Origin: Hymenolepis diminuta
Taxonomy: Eukaryota > Platyhelminthes > Cestoda > Cyclophyllidea > Hymenolepididae
NCBI GenBank assembly: GCA_900708905.1
Contig: CAADRB010000031.1
Location: 784,429 to 848,428, forward strand
DNA length: 64,000 nt
Direction: 5' to 3'
In this document: positions 41,301 to 56,300 of the stretch, one piece after another
Layout: every line of letters begins with the position of its first letter
Position numbering within the stretch: the first letter of the stretch is position 1
Notes under the pieces: model-generated
Database searches by the model: none
Told to the model about the DNA's origin: nothing
Seen by the model: the letters and a program-made list of their open reading frames with translations, nothing else
Position numbers and translations under genes: made by a program

Positions 41301-44300
41301 ACAATAAAACGAATACATAGGGGGGAGTTTCATTAATTCATACGACATATAATATTGGGCCAGACTTCAAGTTTAAATCATCACAATTTTGCCTGAGAAT
41401 CATTATCCAGCTTTTCCTATGTTATTTTCTTAGGAAAAAAATCGTTATTTTGTTGCTAACAGAAAGACAATTACTTCACAGTTTATAACATATAGTTTTT
41501 TTCTTTCACATTCACATCTTTAAATAATAAAATGACAGAATAAGAAAGTCAAATATCACAAATTTCTGCCTCAACTTACAATGAAAAGATCATGATTTTC
41601 ACAAAGATTTTGGAGGATGGGAACCCGTTCACTGATAAGTTCTCGAACTTCCTGCCATTTCCCCCTCAATTCACTCGTCTCTTCCTTACTTAGGGAAGCG
41701 AGAAATTGCTCCACAACAGTGGATTTCGGTTGCTTTTGAACAGTTCGCTAAAATGTAGGAAAATGATTTATTGAATATTGATTCAACAATAAAAGCTGTT
41801 GAAGGTTTTCGCCTGGTACCAGAAAACCATTTATCCGTCAAATTCAGTGATTTATGGGTCATGATAAAACATTTAAATCTAATCTGTCCTGTTTTATTCC
41901 AATTTAAACTAACTCGGATGCTCCAGAAGAGAAATAGATATAACTCTTTCAGACTTACATATTAACTCTTTAATTTTACTCCAAAAACATACAAAAAAGA
42001 AGTCTCAGAGGCAAGTGTGGACTATTCTTCTTAGGAAAGAACTTAGCTAAACAAGGTGGGTTCAGTAGTTGATATTCAACTAGAACATTGCGATCCATCA
42101 CCAATATAAAACATCTGCCTTTGCTCTGCTTTGCTCCTCTTCAATCAGAATTTTCCCTCTGCAATCATATGTCATTAAAATTGAGAACTGAGAACCAGAT
42201 TCGAAACTCATAATTGTTCCTCCTCCTCTCTAAATGGTTGATCTATTACATTCTTCTAATGTGTCAATAGACTGGGATACATTTATGCGGCGATTCAAAG
42301 GGTATATGATAGCCAGCAACTTTTTCTATTAATTGTTAGTATCTGTTGATCTATATTGTAACTATTAGAGATCTTTGATACCAAAATAGTGCTTTGATGA
42401 GTGAATATTTTAATTAGGATTAAGAATATGTTGCAACTGCTAAGTCTCTCAAATTATTATCGTAGGGAATTGCAAAAATCTCAAAGATATAGCGAGACCA
42501 TAAATTGTGACTTAAACTTGTTTGAATAAGATATCGATAGCAATGTGGTCAGAACAAGAGTTATAAGGAGAGTTCACAAAGTTCACCATTAGTTAACTCT
42601 GCCATGTTAAAATTATATGAGCTAGCCTTTAGGCTATCATAAGAAAACATCTGCTATCTTCTACAAATGGACGGCTCCTCGATTTTAAGGAAGGAGACGG
42701 CGTCATCACATTGTCATTAAAACAGTCCGTCAAATATGAATCTAATGATAAAAGAAAAAATCGCATAAACTCAAATCATTGCTCTTGAAAACGAACTCTT
42801 TAATTTTTAACTAAAGTTATGTAAATATCTCGATTTCAAGACTAAAATCCCTCAATTTACTTTTCTCCTCCTCTCAGTAAGCATTTCATTGAATGCTCTG
42901 TAGACATGTCTAGATCGTGTCTTTAATGTGATCGTTTTTGTTTAACTGCGCCAAATTTATTTAGACTTAAATAACTTCCCTCTTACACCACTTTAATATT
43001 GGCTCGTAAACCCTAAATACATTATGCAGAGATCTGCAGAGATATGAAGATATGAACTTAAACTTACAGTAAAATTTGCTATTACTTCATCAAGCACACT
43101 TCCATCTTTGCAGTAGATTTGCCGAGTGGCTTCTGTCCTTGCTTCTTCAAGCCATTGCTTAAAGGTTTTCACAGAATCACAGATACCTAGAAAGAAGTTG
43201 AAAATTATTGGAAATCAATGATCAAAATTCTGATCTCTCAATCAAGACGAATTAAAACCCGTTTGATGGCTAGATCAGACTCTATCTTAATCAATCTCAT
43301 TCGTCGCTTATTTCACTGATCTGTATGTTCAAAGGCACGGTCCTGATAGCAAGTCATTTTCTACTTTGTTGTGGATGGTAATAGTATACTGTAAAAGAGT
43401 GTGACTTGCTGTTTCAATATTAAGAGCAAAAACACGGTGTCCGTACTAACAGATCATAGAAACTATCAGATTCTTTTTGGAATAAAACCATCAATGCGCC
43501 GTTCTCTGCGTTTTAAGTACCTTTTCGCGAATAAGATAGAGATCGAATTAAAATCATCTCTATCCCTCATTAGGTTCACTTGATCAGTAACGATCAGTTA
43601 AAATTCCGTATCAAAGATAAATATTAGGCAAGAATACGCGTGTTGTCAATGTTGAGTTGACCTGCTGAAAAGCAAATGTAAAGCAAATTTGAAAATTTTC
43701 ATCATAAGAGGATTAAGATTTCTCTAGAGCCGGAGAAATGATTGGTTCTTCTTTGTCCTATTGAATTAAGACTTTGGAAAGCGTGAGAGCCTACTTTTTA
43801 AGGCTATTGAGTGAAAATTGCATTGCATGCCGGATTTCATGAACAAAGACCTTCATTCATATGTACTTTTGACACAATAAAAAACACTTCTAATTCGTTT
43901 AAAATTATTGTAAGCGGAGCATATGCCATTCTCATAGCTATTGGGTTTCTTGTTAATGTATATTAAAATTAGCTCTTACACCTTATACTTCTACAATTTA
44001 TTCCTCTACCCCATCCCTCAACTCACTACTTCAATTATTGAATTTTTCATATTTTTAAATTCTGTGAGAACTCCAATCGGATTACTAACTCACTTTATAT
44101 AATGATGTCACAGTAAAGATGAAATAAACTAAAATTCTAGTCAGCTCACAAATATGCCAAAAAGTGGTTTCTTTTCAAAACCCCTTTCTATGTATCACAA
44201 TGCAATTCTGATGATGTCGCGGAGGGGTTAACAGCGTCTAATCCACTTAACGTGCACACTGAGAAAGATCCGTTACACATTATTCGCAAGACTAAAATAA

Positions 44301-47300
44301 GTTCAAAAATGAAACGTATCTGATCTCTTATAACAGTCATCTCGTTACGTGTGGATTCACATCACAATTTAATACTTTCCTTGAGCCAAAAGTGTATCCA
44401 AGATCACTTACTCATTCAGACACTCATATATTTTAAACAAATAAGACGGATGAATCACTGAGATTACTTATGCATAAAAATTGTTTTCCAATAGCGTCTT
44501 ACTTTTCGACGCTTTCTCTGCCAAGGGCTGTTGCACTTGTTTCACCTCTGAAGGTACAATCTGAGATGATGTAACTTGATCTCCCATCAAAATTGAGGCC
44601 TTCTTATAGAGCTGATCTAACATTGCCCATCTTTCTTCAATGTCTTCAAAGAGTTGATCCAATTCTTCAACGTTTTCACCGGCTACATAATGAAACAGTT
44701 TTTGAGACCCGGTTGATTTGAAGGGAATTAAGTTATATAAGCCGATGATAAAATACCTTGGCTGAGGTCTTTCCGATATCGTTCACCAAGTGTATTAACC
44801 AGTACCATATCTTCTTTGGCTTCTGGCAATTCCTTGTCAATCTTTTCAGTCACAGCACTTGGTGATTCAAACTGTTGACTGTTCTCTTGATTCAATATTT
44901 CTGGTTGTTCTTCATTTGCTGACTTCATGATTGCCAATTCCAGGGATTCGATTCGAGAATCGAGCCAGTTTAAAATTTTCTCTGCTTTGCTCTCGAATTC
45001 TGCTCGGTAACCGGTTGGAATCATTGCAATTCGACCTTTAGGAAGAAGACATTACATTACATACATAAATGCAAATACATTAAATTGATGTGTAATAGAC
45101 ACAAGCTAATTCTAAGTGCATTTAAGAAGCGTTTCTTTAAGTGACCTTACAAATGACCTTAGGAAGAACTTAATGAAGGCACTAGGGCTATTCTTTTATT
45201 ATTCTTAGTGGGTGCCGAATTGAAATCGAGAGGAGTTGGAAATGAAATCCGCAATTTTGATTGATGTTTAGCTATCAGTAGATAGTATAAAAATGATCGC
45301 AAATGAAAATTCAAACGTAATCCTAGGAAATAATTTACTGGAAAAAATTTGAAAGAAACGAAATCCTTTAAGAGTACGAAGGAACTAAGATAGAGCTGGT
45401 GGATTAGGAAGATCAAACCAGTTAATAATGAGCATAGATCAGGGACCGCTTATCGCTTTTCTGAATGTTTACCATTCGAATGTTCAAACTTGCACTTACA
45501 CATTGACTTCAAATAAGTTAACACTCAGAAGCTTTAATCATCTCTGCTTTCGTAAATCACCTGGCTTAAAACTAATACGCGATTTCAAGATAAAGCGTAG
45601 ATGAAGGGACTAGGCACTGAATTATAAATTCTAGAAAAGTAAATACTTTTGAATTGCGATCACGCTCCGCTGTGCTAGCCATTCAGTTCAATAAACTCAA
45701 CTTCTTCGACTTCTCCTTCACGTTTTTTGTTTAGAAAAAGAACTCAGGTCAGTTTGAGCTTAATTAGACAACATCCATTTGAAAACTGCAAGGAGAGACA
45801 TTGAGGGAATATCTTTTATGATTGCTAATTTTTCTCATATTTGCGTTATTCCACCGCCTAAACGAAACTGGAATAAAGCCCTTTCAATGAGCGAATATTG
45901 ACTAATGCTTTCGACGCAGTTTCAACTGAGTCTTGCTGTAGAGATAAAACTCATAACAAACCAACTTTACTTAACATGCTTCAGTGTCAGAATGGTTAAT
46001 TAAATATGTAATTAATCTCTTGAAATAACACTTTACCTGATTCCAGACTAAACCGCTTTTCAGGAACAGTATTTGGAATGGAATCGGCGGCCCTTTTCGT
46101 ACCGTCAGAGCTACCACTTTCATCACGAAGCTAAGGGGCAAGAAAAAACAAAGGTCAATTAACCCACCTTAACACATTTCTGGAAAGAATATTCATATAG
46201 TTATTATTCATTATTAAAGGCGGCCAAGTGAATAAATAGCTATAAGGCCCTAATTTTGGATAAAGGAGAGGTGCATTTTATACGGTTAATTTGTCAACTC
46301 AAAACTTGCTTCTCTGAGTAATTCAACAAGTCGCTAGATTTCTAAAAACAGAATGTTTATCTTCTAACCGGTTTTAGAAATTTTGGTTTGAATAGACTTT
46401 CAGAAATTTACTTCAGATCTTATTGGTGTTGTTGACTTTAGGTAATTATATATTCTCTATTTATTTGTGAAAAACTTTATTTGACGTTGTGTCGAACTCC
46501 AAAAAGCTCAAAAATTCGTCCCGTTAGTTTGATAAACTTTCTCTGTTCTCTACACCCAATATGCTTGCGAAACACGAGTTGATTTTTATTTGTACATAAT
46601 AGAGAGACCTTTGTGAACACTAAATTCAAAATACCCGCGTATTTGCATACAACTATTGCGTTTGTATGTGTGTGTTTAGAGGACAAATTCATACCTTTGG
46701 CTCAGCTCCAAACTCTCTCAACTACTCATATACCTGCCTTAATCTCACCACAAAGGCGCGAAGTATGGCCTGTCAGAACTTAATTGATTGACTTCTGATC
46801 CTAAACCCTCCCCCCTCCCTCCCCACCATAACAAGAGTGTAATTCAACTTATTTATCGTCATTTCCATTAATTAAAGAAAATTAGTTTGTTTACAATAGT
46901 GCAGGATTTGCTATGGGGGGAGTAAACTAGAGGGGTAGATTACGAAAAAATTTGTACAATTTTTAAAAAAACTGATTACAAACCTGTACAGTGTTCTGGT
47001 GCTGCATGTTTGGGAAGAAAATCCGGGGGTTTGGGTCTTGGGGATGATCACTGTTATCGTCTAAATCCAGATGGGGTTCTGTGAGTTGACTCCAACGAGA
47101 TACGAGGGTGTCAACACGGGTTTCAACAGTACGCTGAATCTCAATGGAATCTCCACAGGCTTCACGAACACTGGTTGCACGCCTATCGAGACTTGCCAAT
47201 AATTGAGCCCACCTTGTCTCGTAGCGAGATAGACAACCCTGTTGAGCAGGCGCGCGTAAAAGAGACAGAGAGAATAATGAGATTACATAATCCAATCGGC

Positions 47301-50300
47301 GACACACGCTCGATAGTCAAGGTCATTTGATTCGTGTGGGTATTTGTGTGTGCTTAAGTTGACTGCGCGCATTTGAAATTGCGGGCTGGTGGGGCAGGAT
47401 GATAAATGCTCACCTCCTATTATATTCAACTCAAAGCAATGACAGTTTCATTCATTCTTTCTATTAAAGCAATGCCTCTACCAAAGAGAAAGTACAAATA
47501 AATTTAAAATGATCAAGACGACTGTGAGAGCATAAATCGGTTAGTCTAAAATGTGCTCCTTCATGAAACCATGACATGTGTAAGCCATCAGACACTTTGA
47601 CACTGAATAATTGGTAGTAAGTCAGCAACCTTGTCAATATGCACGTACGTCAGTGCAGCACGTAGACTACCGCGAGAGAGTAGTCGCCATTGGCAATGAA
47701 AAAAGATATTCTCAGCCAAGTCCACGTGCAGCTTAAGGGGGTTGCGGCTATTGTATCACCCTTCTCACTTTTTATGCTCCTCATGCTTCTTCATCCATAT
47801 TTCCATCTTTCAGAAATTTCATAATCTTTATGCCTTTCATAATAACCCCTTTCACCCATAAGGCGTTCTTTTGATAAAGACTTACTTAGATCCCGCTGTG
47901 TTCAGTAGTTTTGAAATATGCTTAAAAATGCATCCTTTATGAACAATAGCTCTTATCAAATCTGTTCTTTGGAATACCGCAGTTATTCTTGAAGGAAAAT
48001 CCGCGTTATGACCTCTTGACGGTAGCCACAAGTTTGAAAGATTTAAAAATACTTAGGGAACAGCCAAAGCAAGGATGATTTACTCAAAGATAATATAAGT
48101 GCTCAACATTTTGCCATGAAACGGAAACTTTTACCATTCGAAATTCCGTTTCTTTTATAACAAAATCATAAACGAAATAGGCAAAAGAACTTTAAGGACC
48201 TGGCAGATTCGACATCTTACCGAACTCTAAAAGAAGTGGGGAAAAAAATGCCTATTAATTTTAGGACAATTTTTAAATACTATTTCCACAGGATAGATTA
48301 CGAATATTTAAATATTCGGATATCAAAGTGGGTTCAAAGTTTCGAATTTTTTGACACTTGAATAAAGAGCAGATATTAATATATTGTATATAGTGATGAG
48401 GTATATATAAGAGTTCGTCTAGAGTGAATTCTAGTAAGCTCTGCTAATTTTAAAATGTCTTTACTGACCGTATCTATACACACATAACAGTAAGAAGAAA
48501 GATAGTGATCAGATTGTCATGGCCAATCGTTAAATAAAATCAACTGGCCAAAAAGCTCTGAATATCGTGGACATAGATCCACCCAGTAACTCTGGGATCA
48601 AATTACGAATATAACATAAAGGTATTGCAGAATGAAGTAAACCTCTTATGAGAAATCAACAAGCCAGTATTTCCAGAATCCAAATAAGACAGGATTTTTG
48701 ACATTCCGACTTCATAAATACTCTACCTCTCATTTCCAACGTGACTCCGCTTAGTTTAAATCTGGACAGATCGTAGATATTTTCATTTCAGTTATTCAAA
48801 TAGACTAATCCATTTTCGATATTTCACATAGACATCTGGTTCAACAACAGATGGTAATGTGTGTATAACTGGATCCTTGAAATTTATATAAATGGCTCTA
48901 ATATGAAGAAATTAAACGCTTTAAAATAATAAGGGAAAGTTATTTTCATGCTGTTATGCGATTAAAGAAATGAAATATGGTAAGGCTTGTGGCTGGTAAA
49001 ATTGGTAACACTTTCACTTGAAAAAAGTGTTAAAACTTAGAACTACTTCTGGAAATTAGAAATGGCCAAAATAAATTATTCTCGACTTTGAAAATGAACA
49101 GCTGATGTTGCCATCATGTTACTAGCATTGCCGGTTTTGCGAAAAAGGATAATTTATTGTAGATGTTTTAAAAATTTTTCGCACAAAAATATAAAATTAA
49201 TGTTTTAAAGGTGTTTATTTAAACAAACAGCCAATAAAGTTATATAATTTTGTTACAACAATACCGACTGATGATATTAAATTTAAACAAGTTTTGTAAT
49301 TGGATTACTTAATGAGGCAACGAAAAATTTTACTTAAATTATTATTATTTTATTTTATAGATACTTATATAGCGTTTTTTCAGTATGGGTGATTAATTAA
49401 CGATTAAATTCCATATAATGTTCAGCATAGTCTGTTGTACTTGCTTCAAGCGTCCAATTCATGATAAAATAAGAAAGAAGAAATTAATTAACTCCATCAT
49501 ACATTGTTTTAATTCATCTTTAAATTGCTTAATACAATCAAAATTTAACATGGATTTGAAATATACACTTAAAAAAGGGCATAATTTACTTTAAAAATAA
49601 AGAAATTGAAATGTTTCAATAATCTGTGAAAAATTGTCAATTTTTTCACAAATAGTAGGCTTACGATTCAACAATCACTCAAGAAATAATTTTTAATCCT
49701 CTATAATCTTCGAAAGACAATGGCTTATTCAAGTGATTCCATGCTTTTCTAGTTGAATTTTCTCCCATAATCTCTCGAAATATCAAGATTAAATAGACTA
49801 AAGGGAGATCGGACATGACTTATTGGAAGCTCTTGCAGTTAGATTAAGCAAAGAATTGAAGTTTAATCGTTAATACAATAAAACAACTGTTTCTTATTTA
49901 TTAGCTTTAATCTTAACGAAATTTTAAAATTTCCACTGGAAAAGTCTATGATGATCTAAGATGTTGAATGTCCATTTGAAAATTTGGAAAGAGGTACATA
50001 ACTATTAATTTAATACTTACTGAGTGATAGATGAGTGAATTTCAGTCTTACGCAGCTTCAGTTGCTATTATGACCTCTTTTTTCTTAAAACTTCAATCAT
50101 TGAAACTTAAGAACTTAACCTTCGAATGAGCAGATTTTGATTTTTTGATTTGATTTGATTCATTTGTTTAATCTTAGTCTAGTTCAGATTTGTCTAATTT
50201 CGGAAGAAAGAGTTCACCCAATTTGACAAAGTTTGAGTAGTGGTGCCACTTCCATCTGTTAAGTTACATAGTGGTTAGTTGGTAATAAGATGTACGTGAC

Positions 50301-53300
50301 AGCAAGACAGTATTAGTTTACGTGATTTTAGAGGACCGGAGCCTAAGAAAACTCTCCCAGTTTACATATTAATAATACTAGATTAGCTTGAGAAAAGTTG
50401 TCTTCGTTCTTCCTTTGTTTTGTATGCAGTGAGAATATCTGTAATGGAAAGTACGGCGAAGATGATGAAATTAACTTAGCTAAGAGACTTGTAAATAAAT
50501 CCATGACGATTATTGAAGCCGAGGTGAATTGAACTAAGTTCTCTGGCGGAACAGTATTTTGTCCATTTAAGAGCTACTTAGGGGAGTACTTGACCGCTTA
50601 TAAAATATCAACTTTTGGCACCGAGCCAGAAATACAACAGAATATGATTTGGCTTAAATACGTAGGCATTATAAAAATCCTTTTTAATAAAAAGAGGAAA
50701 AAACGCTGATTTCAAACCTACACTGAACTCGTTTAATGATTTAAATATAGTTTATTGAACTAAAAAGTTATATTCTTCTAAATTTATGCCAAATATCGAG
50801 TAAGACAACGACTTTAGAAATTGCCCAACTTAATGTCTGCATTAAATTAGATTTTGCATTTGGTGACTCAAAAGAGCTCTGTTATGTTTAAAATGCCTTT
50901 GTTAGTTTCACATATCTGGTCGGACCTGTATGGAAATACAAATGAATCAGTGTGGCATAACTAATTGATCTACAAGCCTTGAATTTCATGTACTTTAAGT
51001 CAACCAGAAATGCAAGGATGAAATCGCGAAAATTTAGATTTGAGAATTTTGGATATTAAAAAGTGAAGCGTACATAATGAGAAAAAAATAACTCAAAGTT
51101 TCCAGAAATCAGATAAAGATTATTAATATTCCGATTTATTATTTACTTTTATTCAACCCTCCGTTTCATCCCTTTTTATAATATTTTGGTATTTCGCTCA
51201 TTCAAAGATATCCATTGACTAAAATTAAAAGGAAGAAACTAGTTGGAGGGAAAAATAATGAAAATATGTATTCTAACTACTTACCTCAAACTGTTTCAAA
51301 TCCCAAATGGATTGTAATGATAGACCGATACTCTGGAAAGTAATCTCCACAAGTAATTCTCAACGCAATTGGGCTATAATACAAGAGACCTTGACCTTTG
51401 CTCACTGAAAACCGGCATTTATAAATCGTCATATCTCATCGCATTGACAGCACACATGTTCGTGCTTGAATTAATGAAGTTAATATATTTACATTTGGAG
51501 CGCGGATTATTTGAGTATGTGAAAGGTCTAGTCATTAAAGCACGATTTTTTCCGACTTAAAAGTACGTTTCTCAAGTACTCCTTGCCAAGAGATCAGCTT
51601 GTTAGGTGTAGCTTTCTAGCCTAAACCTTCCTCTGATCTCTTCATAAACGTCTGAACGTTTTCACTTATAGACATGGAAAACTCCTTTTTCTACCCTATA
51701 TGGGATTATATATATCGTGTAGGAGAGGCTCCAGCTAACTAAAAATTTTAACTGTCTCACCTATGCCATCTTAAAATCGCAAGTTGTTGAATATCATGCA
51801 AGATCATTTTGCCTTCTTAAAAGTTGGAAGAAAAATAAATTGGAGAGACAAGACTGACCACCAGAATTAAAAGCTGTCGTAAGCACTGTACATCGTGGAC
51901 AAGCAGTTGCTACAATCCAGAGGACGATTCATGTAATTTGAATTTTGGAATGTCAATTACCCAATAAGAAAATATAATACAACGCAAATTCAAAAAATCC
52001 GAGTCTCTCTGATACCTTAACGTTGCTTTCAGAGTCCTTTTCATCCCTTCCTTTTATCACTTATTGGACTCCATCTAACCGATGGCAGTTGCCTACCGCG
52101 ATTGAGAAAATTAAATTTTTATATTACTGGGGAAAAAATTAACTGATTTGGGGGTGGCTTCTAACTGCCCGATTTGAGTTACTACAAGGTAGGAATGCGA
52201 CAAAATATTTTATTAAAAAATAACATGGAGGAGGTAGTAGACTTGCAGTGAGTAAGTAGCACAATGTGATTAAGTAAGTGAGCAAAACCCACGAACAAGT
52301 GTTAGATAATGGGGAGGATCGGAAAACACCTTAAACGCTGGGGAGTATGAATCGTACACACAACTATGCCTGAAGACAATGGGCTGAATTAAAATTTATA
52401 GGGAAATTTTGATAATAGTTAAGGTGGGTATGAAATAAACAACCAAAAATGCCTTGTTAATCCAAAATAACTTAATAAAACATTTATTTTCTTGATTCAA
52501 TCGAGTTGAATATGAAAACTGTTTTGTATGGAATGAGTACTTCCCATTCGATGTGAGAGTAGAAAACAGGAAACGGAAAATTGATACTGCTCGATCAAGA
52601 TCATACAATCTGAAATTTTATTTGAATGTATCGTACCATGAAATTTGATCATCCTTCTGATATGGTAATACAATATTATTTAGAACTGCGCTTAAAGAGA
52701 GGAAAAAAACGTCAAAATAATATTACTCAAGATTATCTTTCTTTATGCCAGTTTCTAATCAAATGGGCTCCAAAACAATCCTTTTCTCTTCCTAAGTCGT
52801 GTGTTTAAAAAGAATCAATTTCTTTCAACAGGCTTGGAATCTTTTGGAATCTCCATTATAGTTCGCTAATCATTCGTTGCTGTGAATTGTTAGAACGACC
52901 ATTTCCATAAGAAACCCTAATACTTCAGAAATTATACTTTGTCAAAATATTTAAAGGATGGCATCCGTATCTAGAAATAAATATCAAGAATTAGCTTCCA
53001 TGAAAGCGCCGCCAATCGATTAAGAATGTGAGATTTACAACCATTACCCAAAGTCTTAAAGTTTAAAGCAAGAAAATTATCTTACAAGAATATTGCATTA
53101 GTGCTCAAGTGTAATAGACGTATCTTAGCTTAGCCATTCAACGAAAAGCATTTTGTTGAAATTGTTATTTTATATGCCGTTGGTTATGTTTTAATTCATA
53201 CATCCCAAGGGAAGCCAGTTTGTGCCTCTTAAAACCAGCTGCCTCAACTTTCTTGTTTAATTTTCATTGCTGAAGTAATTTGGGGGAAAGTTCCTGTATT

Positions 53301-56300
53301 AAAGTGACAGTCTATGCTAATAAATTAATCAAAGTGGTATTATCGACCATTTAATTAAACTAGCTTGTCATCAAGCTCTGAATGTTGCGAAATTGAACAC
53401 ACCCAGAAACCTAGGTATCAAATTGAAATAATGGAGCTCTAAAACATTTGCATATATAAGAGATACTGGACAACTCGAAGCTTCTAGAATTATAATAAAG
53501 TAAGACTCTTGAGATTCAGAGCTCATTATATATTCTCCTTTGTTCCTACCCCCTTTCATCTCTTTATGGTCTAATTTTCTCTCTCGTGTATTCAAATGCT
53601 ATTCTGTAACCAAAACTTGCTGACTGTTTTAAAGTGACCTGGATACTAATGTTAGTTAAAGAGACATAAGGGAAAAATTCGATTTGAACGCAGTAAAAAG
53701 GGTTATTAAGCTTTTTCCTCACATAAAAGACATTATCATAAGTTAACGCATAATCAGATGACTTTATTCAACATGCAGGTTACTATTTAAAAGTTATATA
53801 GCCAAAATCCGACCCCACAGAATTGTATGGCACGCCGTCAGAAATGTAAAGCCAATAATAAAATGAATGTTTTGTTTTACTTTTCCTCATTTCATCAAAG
53901 AATAATTTTCTTATTAGTAGAAACAAGCAGCTGTTGGCATTTTAATGTAATCCTAGAGTATTTATAAGTGAAAAGCTCCATTAACTAGATAGGTTTTTAA
54001 CAATCACGTAATCTACTATGAAGGAATAAAAATATTACGGTTTTATAATAGAATACAAGATCGAAAAATCTCACATTTCATTCCCTTCTAGGTACGTACA
54101 TACTATTCCAAATTAAAAAGAAAAATGTCCTTTCAAGGTAAATTGTTCGATGAGCTTTTCTAAATCGAGTGAAACTCCTATGATCCCAAGGTAGCGTTCT
54201 TGATGTGTGAATTGGAAGTGTTCCAAATCGACTAATTAGCTATTCAGTTGAGCGTTTTTATAACAAAATTATTCACTTTTTCAAGATCTCCCAAAATTAA
54301 CTATGCCAAATAAAAGTTTTTATCCATCAATTACTTCTTTTAATGAAATATGTAAACTTTTTATCATCTAAAGATGAATATATATATATATATATATACA
54401 CATCGCGGTGCATTTTTTACTATAAACCAGATAAAATAATAGCTAATCTTACAACGACAGCATCAGAGACCGCTTCACTAATTTTTCTCGCCTCTCTAAG
54501 GACCTGTTCTTCTGTTCTCGATGGGTTTCTTCGCATCTTCTGTTCCATCTCCTTCGTTTTTCTCCTTTCAACTTCTCTCGCTTCGATCTCCAACTGGTCT
54601 AACCATTCCTCGAGGACGTCTGCTTCTTCCTGGAAGTGCCTCCAGTGTAGAAGAGCATTCTGAAGCCGGGCATAGTGAGTATGAACCCATTCAACAAGTC
54701 TTGTCCACTGAGTTGCAAGAACCGCTATTCTTTCTTCAAAATCAGCATCTCGAGCATCCGGCGTTTCTGAAGGGACTAGAATAACAATACCCTGCATTTG
54801 ACGTGCCAATGTTTCCCCAAATTCTAAATAATTTTCCAACCGCCGATTAGAACTAAGTTGAGCTTTGAGTTCTGGCACGGTAGTACCAAAGCGTTCTGTT
54901 GCCTGACGATCCCTTGAATGGAAACGAACAGGTAAATATATCGTCTACTAATTAAAAGCAGTAGCAATGTGAAACACAAACATACTTTTCCCATTCAAGT
55001 TTGGCAAGCTGAATTTCAACGGCTCGTAAGAGAGCTTCTTGTCTATTGATGAGACAATTAGCTAGAAATCGATTTCCAGATTCAGCTGCTCTGTTAAGGT
55101 TTGTCCACCGATTATGGAGGAAATTGAGCATATTCATAACTTCTGAGGAGTTGACAGATTGAAGATGGTCGGCAAGAAGGCGTTCCTTATCTGTATCATT
55201 TCCAGTAGTGGAGGAAGGGGCTGTACCTGAGATCCGTTTAATGCGTTCAGCGAGATTCGCTAATTGTTGGCCATATCGCAGACAGCGGCGAACATATGGC
55301 TCGTGTTTGGTGAGATGTGCAGTTAAATCCTAAAACAAATTACGTTTGTAACTGTCATGACTTCCATTTTTTTCTTTATTCCTTTTGTTGTCTGATTTAT
55401 GGGGAAGAGACTGCCCGCTATTCCGACTGTCAACAGTCCTTTCCCTCCTGTTCGTAAAGCAAATGCTAATTACGTATTTTCCATTAAATGCCGATAGATT
55501 AATAGTACGAAAGTGAACATTAACTCTAATCAGGCATTTAATCAAGAGATTCCACGAAGTAGGATTGGATTTTAATGATTTCAACTGGGTGAATGCTATT
55601 ATGGAATCACTGTAAACAGGCTATTAAATTATGAGATACTATGAATTTCTGAAGTGGAGATATCACCGCAGTTGACAGGTGTATTAGTAATGTACATAAG
55701 CTGCGGTTTATGCCTTCCTGCACTGAATCTGGTTTTATACGGTTTTTTCCTCTGACCGCAACTTACTTCATTTACGAATAAGTTACACCACAGGATTAGC
55801 ATTGTATTCTAACCATCATTTATATCAATACTTACAATTGCTCGATTCCCTTAGCTTAGATTTCTTTCGATCCTCACTACTACTTAAAGACCTTATAAGA
55901 ACTAGCAACTTTCTGATCTTTAATGGCTGGCAGTCTCATTATTCAAAGAGTGAATAGACTTAATACCCCAAAAAATAAATAGATAATTATCCCGTTTGCT
56001 GTTCCTAGGGACACAGCCTTGCGTTTACGAAATAAACAACCAACAAGTGGGATTAACCTGCCTTCTCAAGAGTCTAATACCAGTAGTAGTCGAATTCGTG
56101 CATGACGTTCTTGGAAAACCATCAACGACACAATACAATGAACTCAAGTTTGCTATCTTGGAGCGGATGGAGGAGTCAAAATTAAATTTTAGCAAACAGC
56201 TCCGCGAGAAGCTAATGAACTGTAATCACAAAAGAGAGATAATTCCGAGCCAGATCCTCCTCCAGCGGACAGTGATGATTCGCCGTCCACAATAATCAAT

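Larger units (their letters stand above)
51333..54452 (-). other. Intron W5-W6 (3.1 kb)
   Basis: AT-rich. It holds a TA microsatellite (54378-54398) and two SINE-like repeat copies (about 51.73-51.95 and 53.36-53.43 kb). No coding stretch with splice sites is seen. Confidence 0.6.

Noticed and set aside
45159..45416. 85-codon minus-strand open stretch
   Set aside because: AT-rich, Leu/Phe/Ser-rich, not flanked by usable splice phases for W8/W9; treated as intron.
54343..54784. Plus-strand open stretches of 87-106 codons
   Set aside because: They overlap exon W5 on the opposite strand and are shadows of its coding bias.
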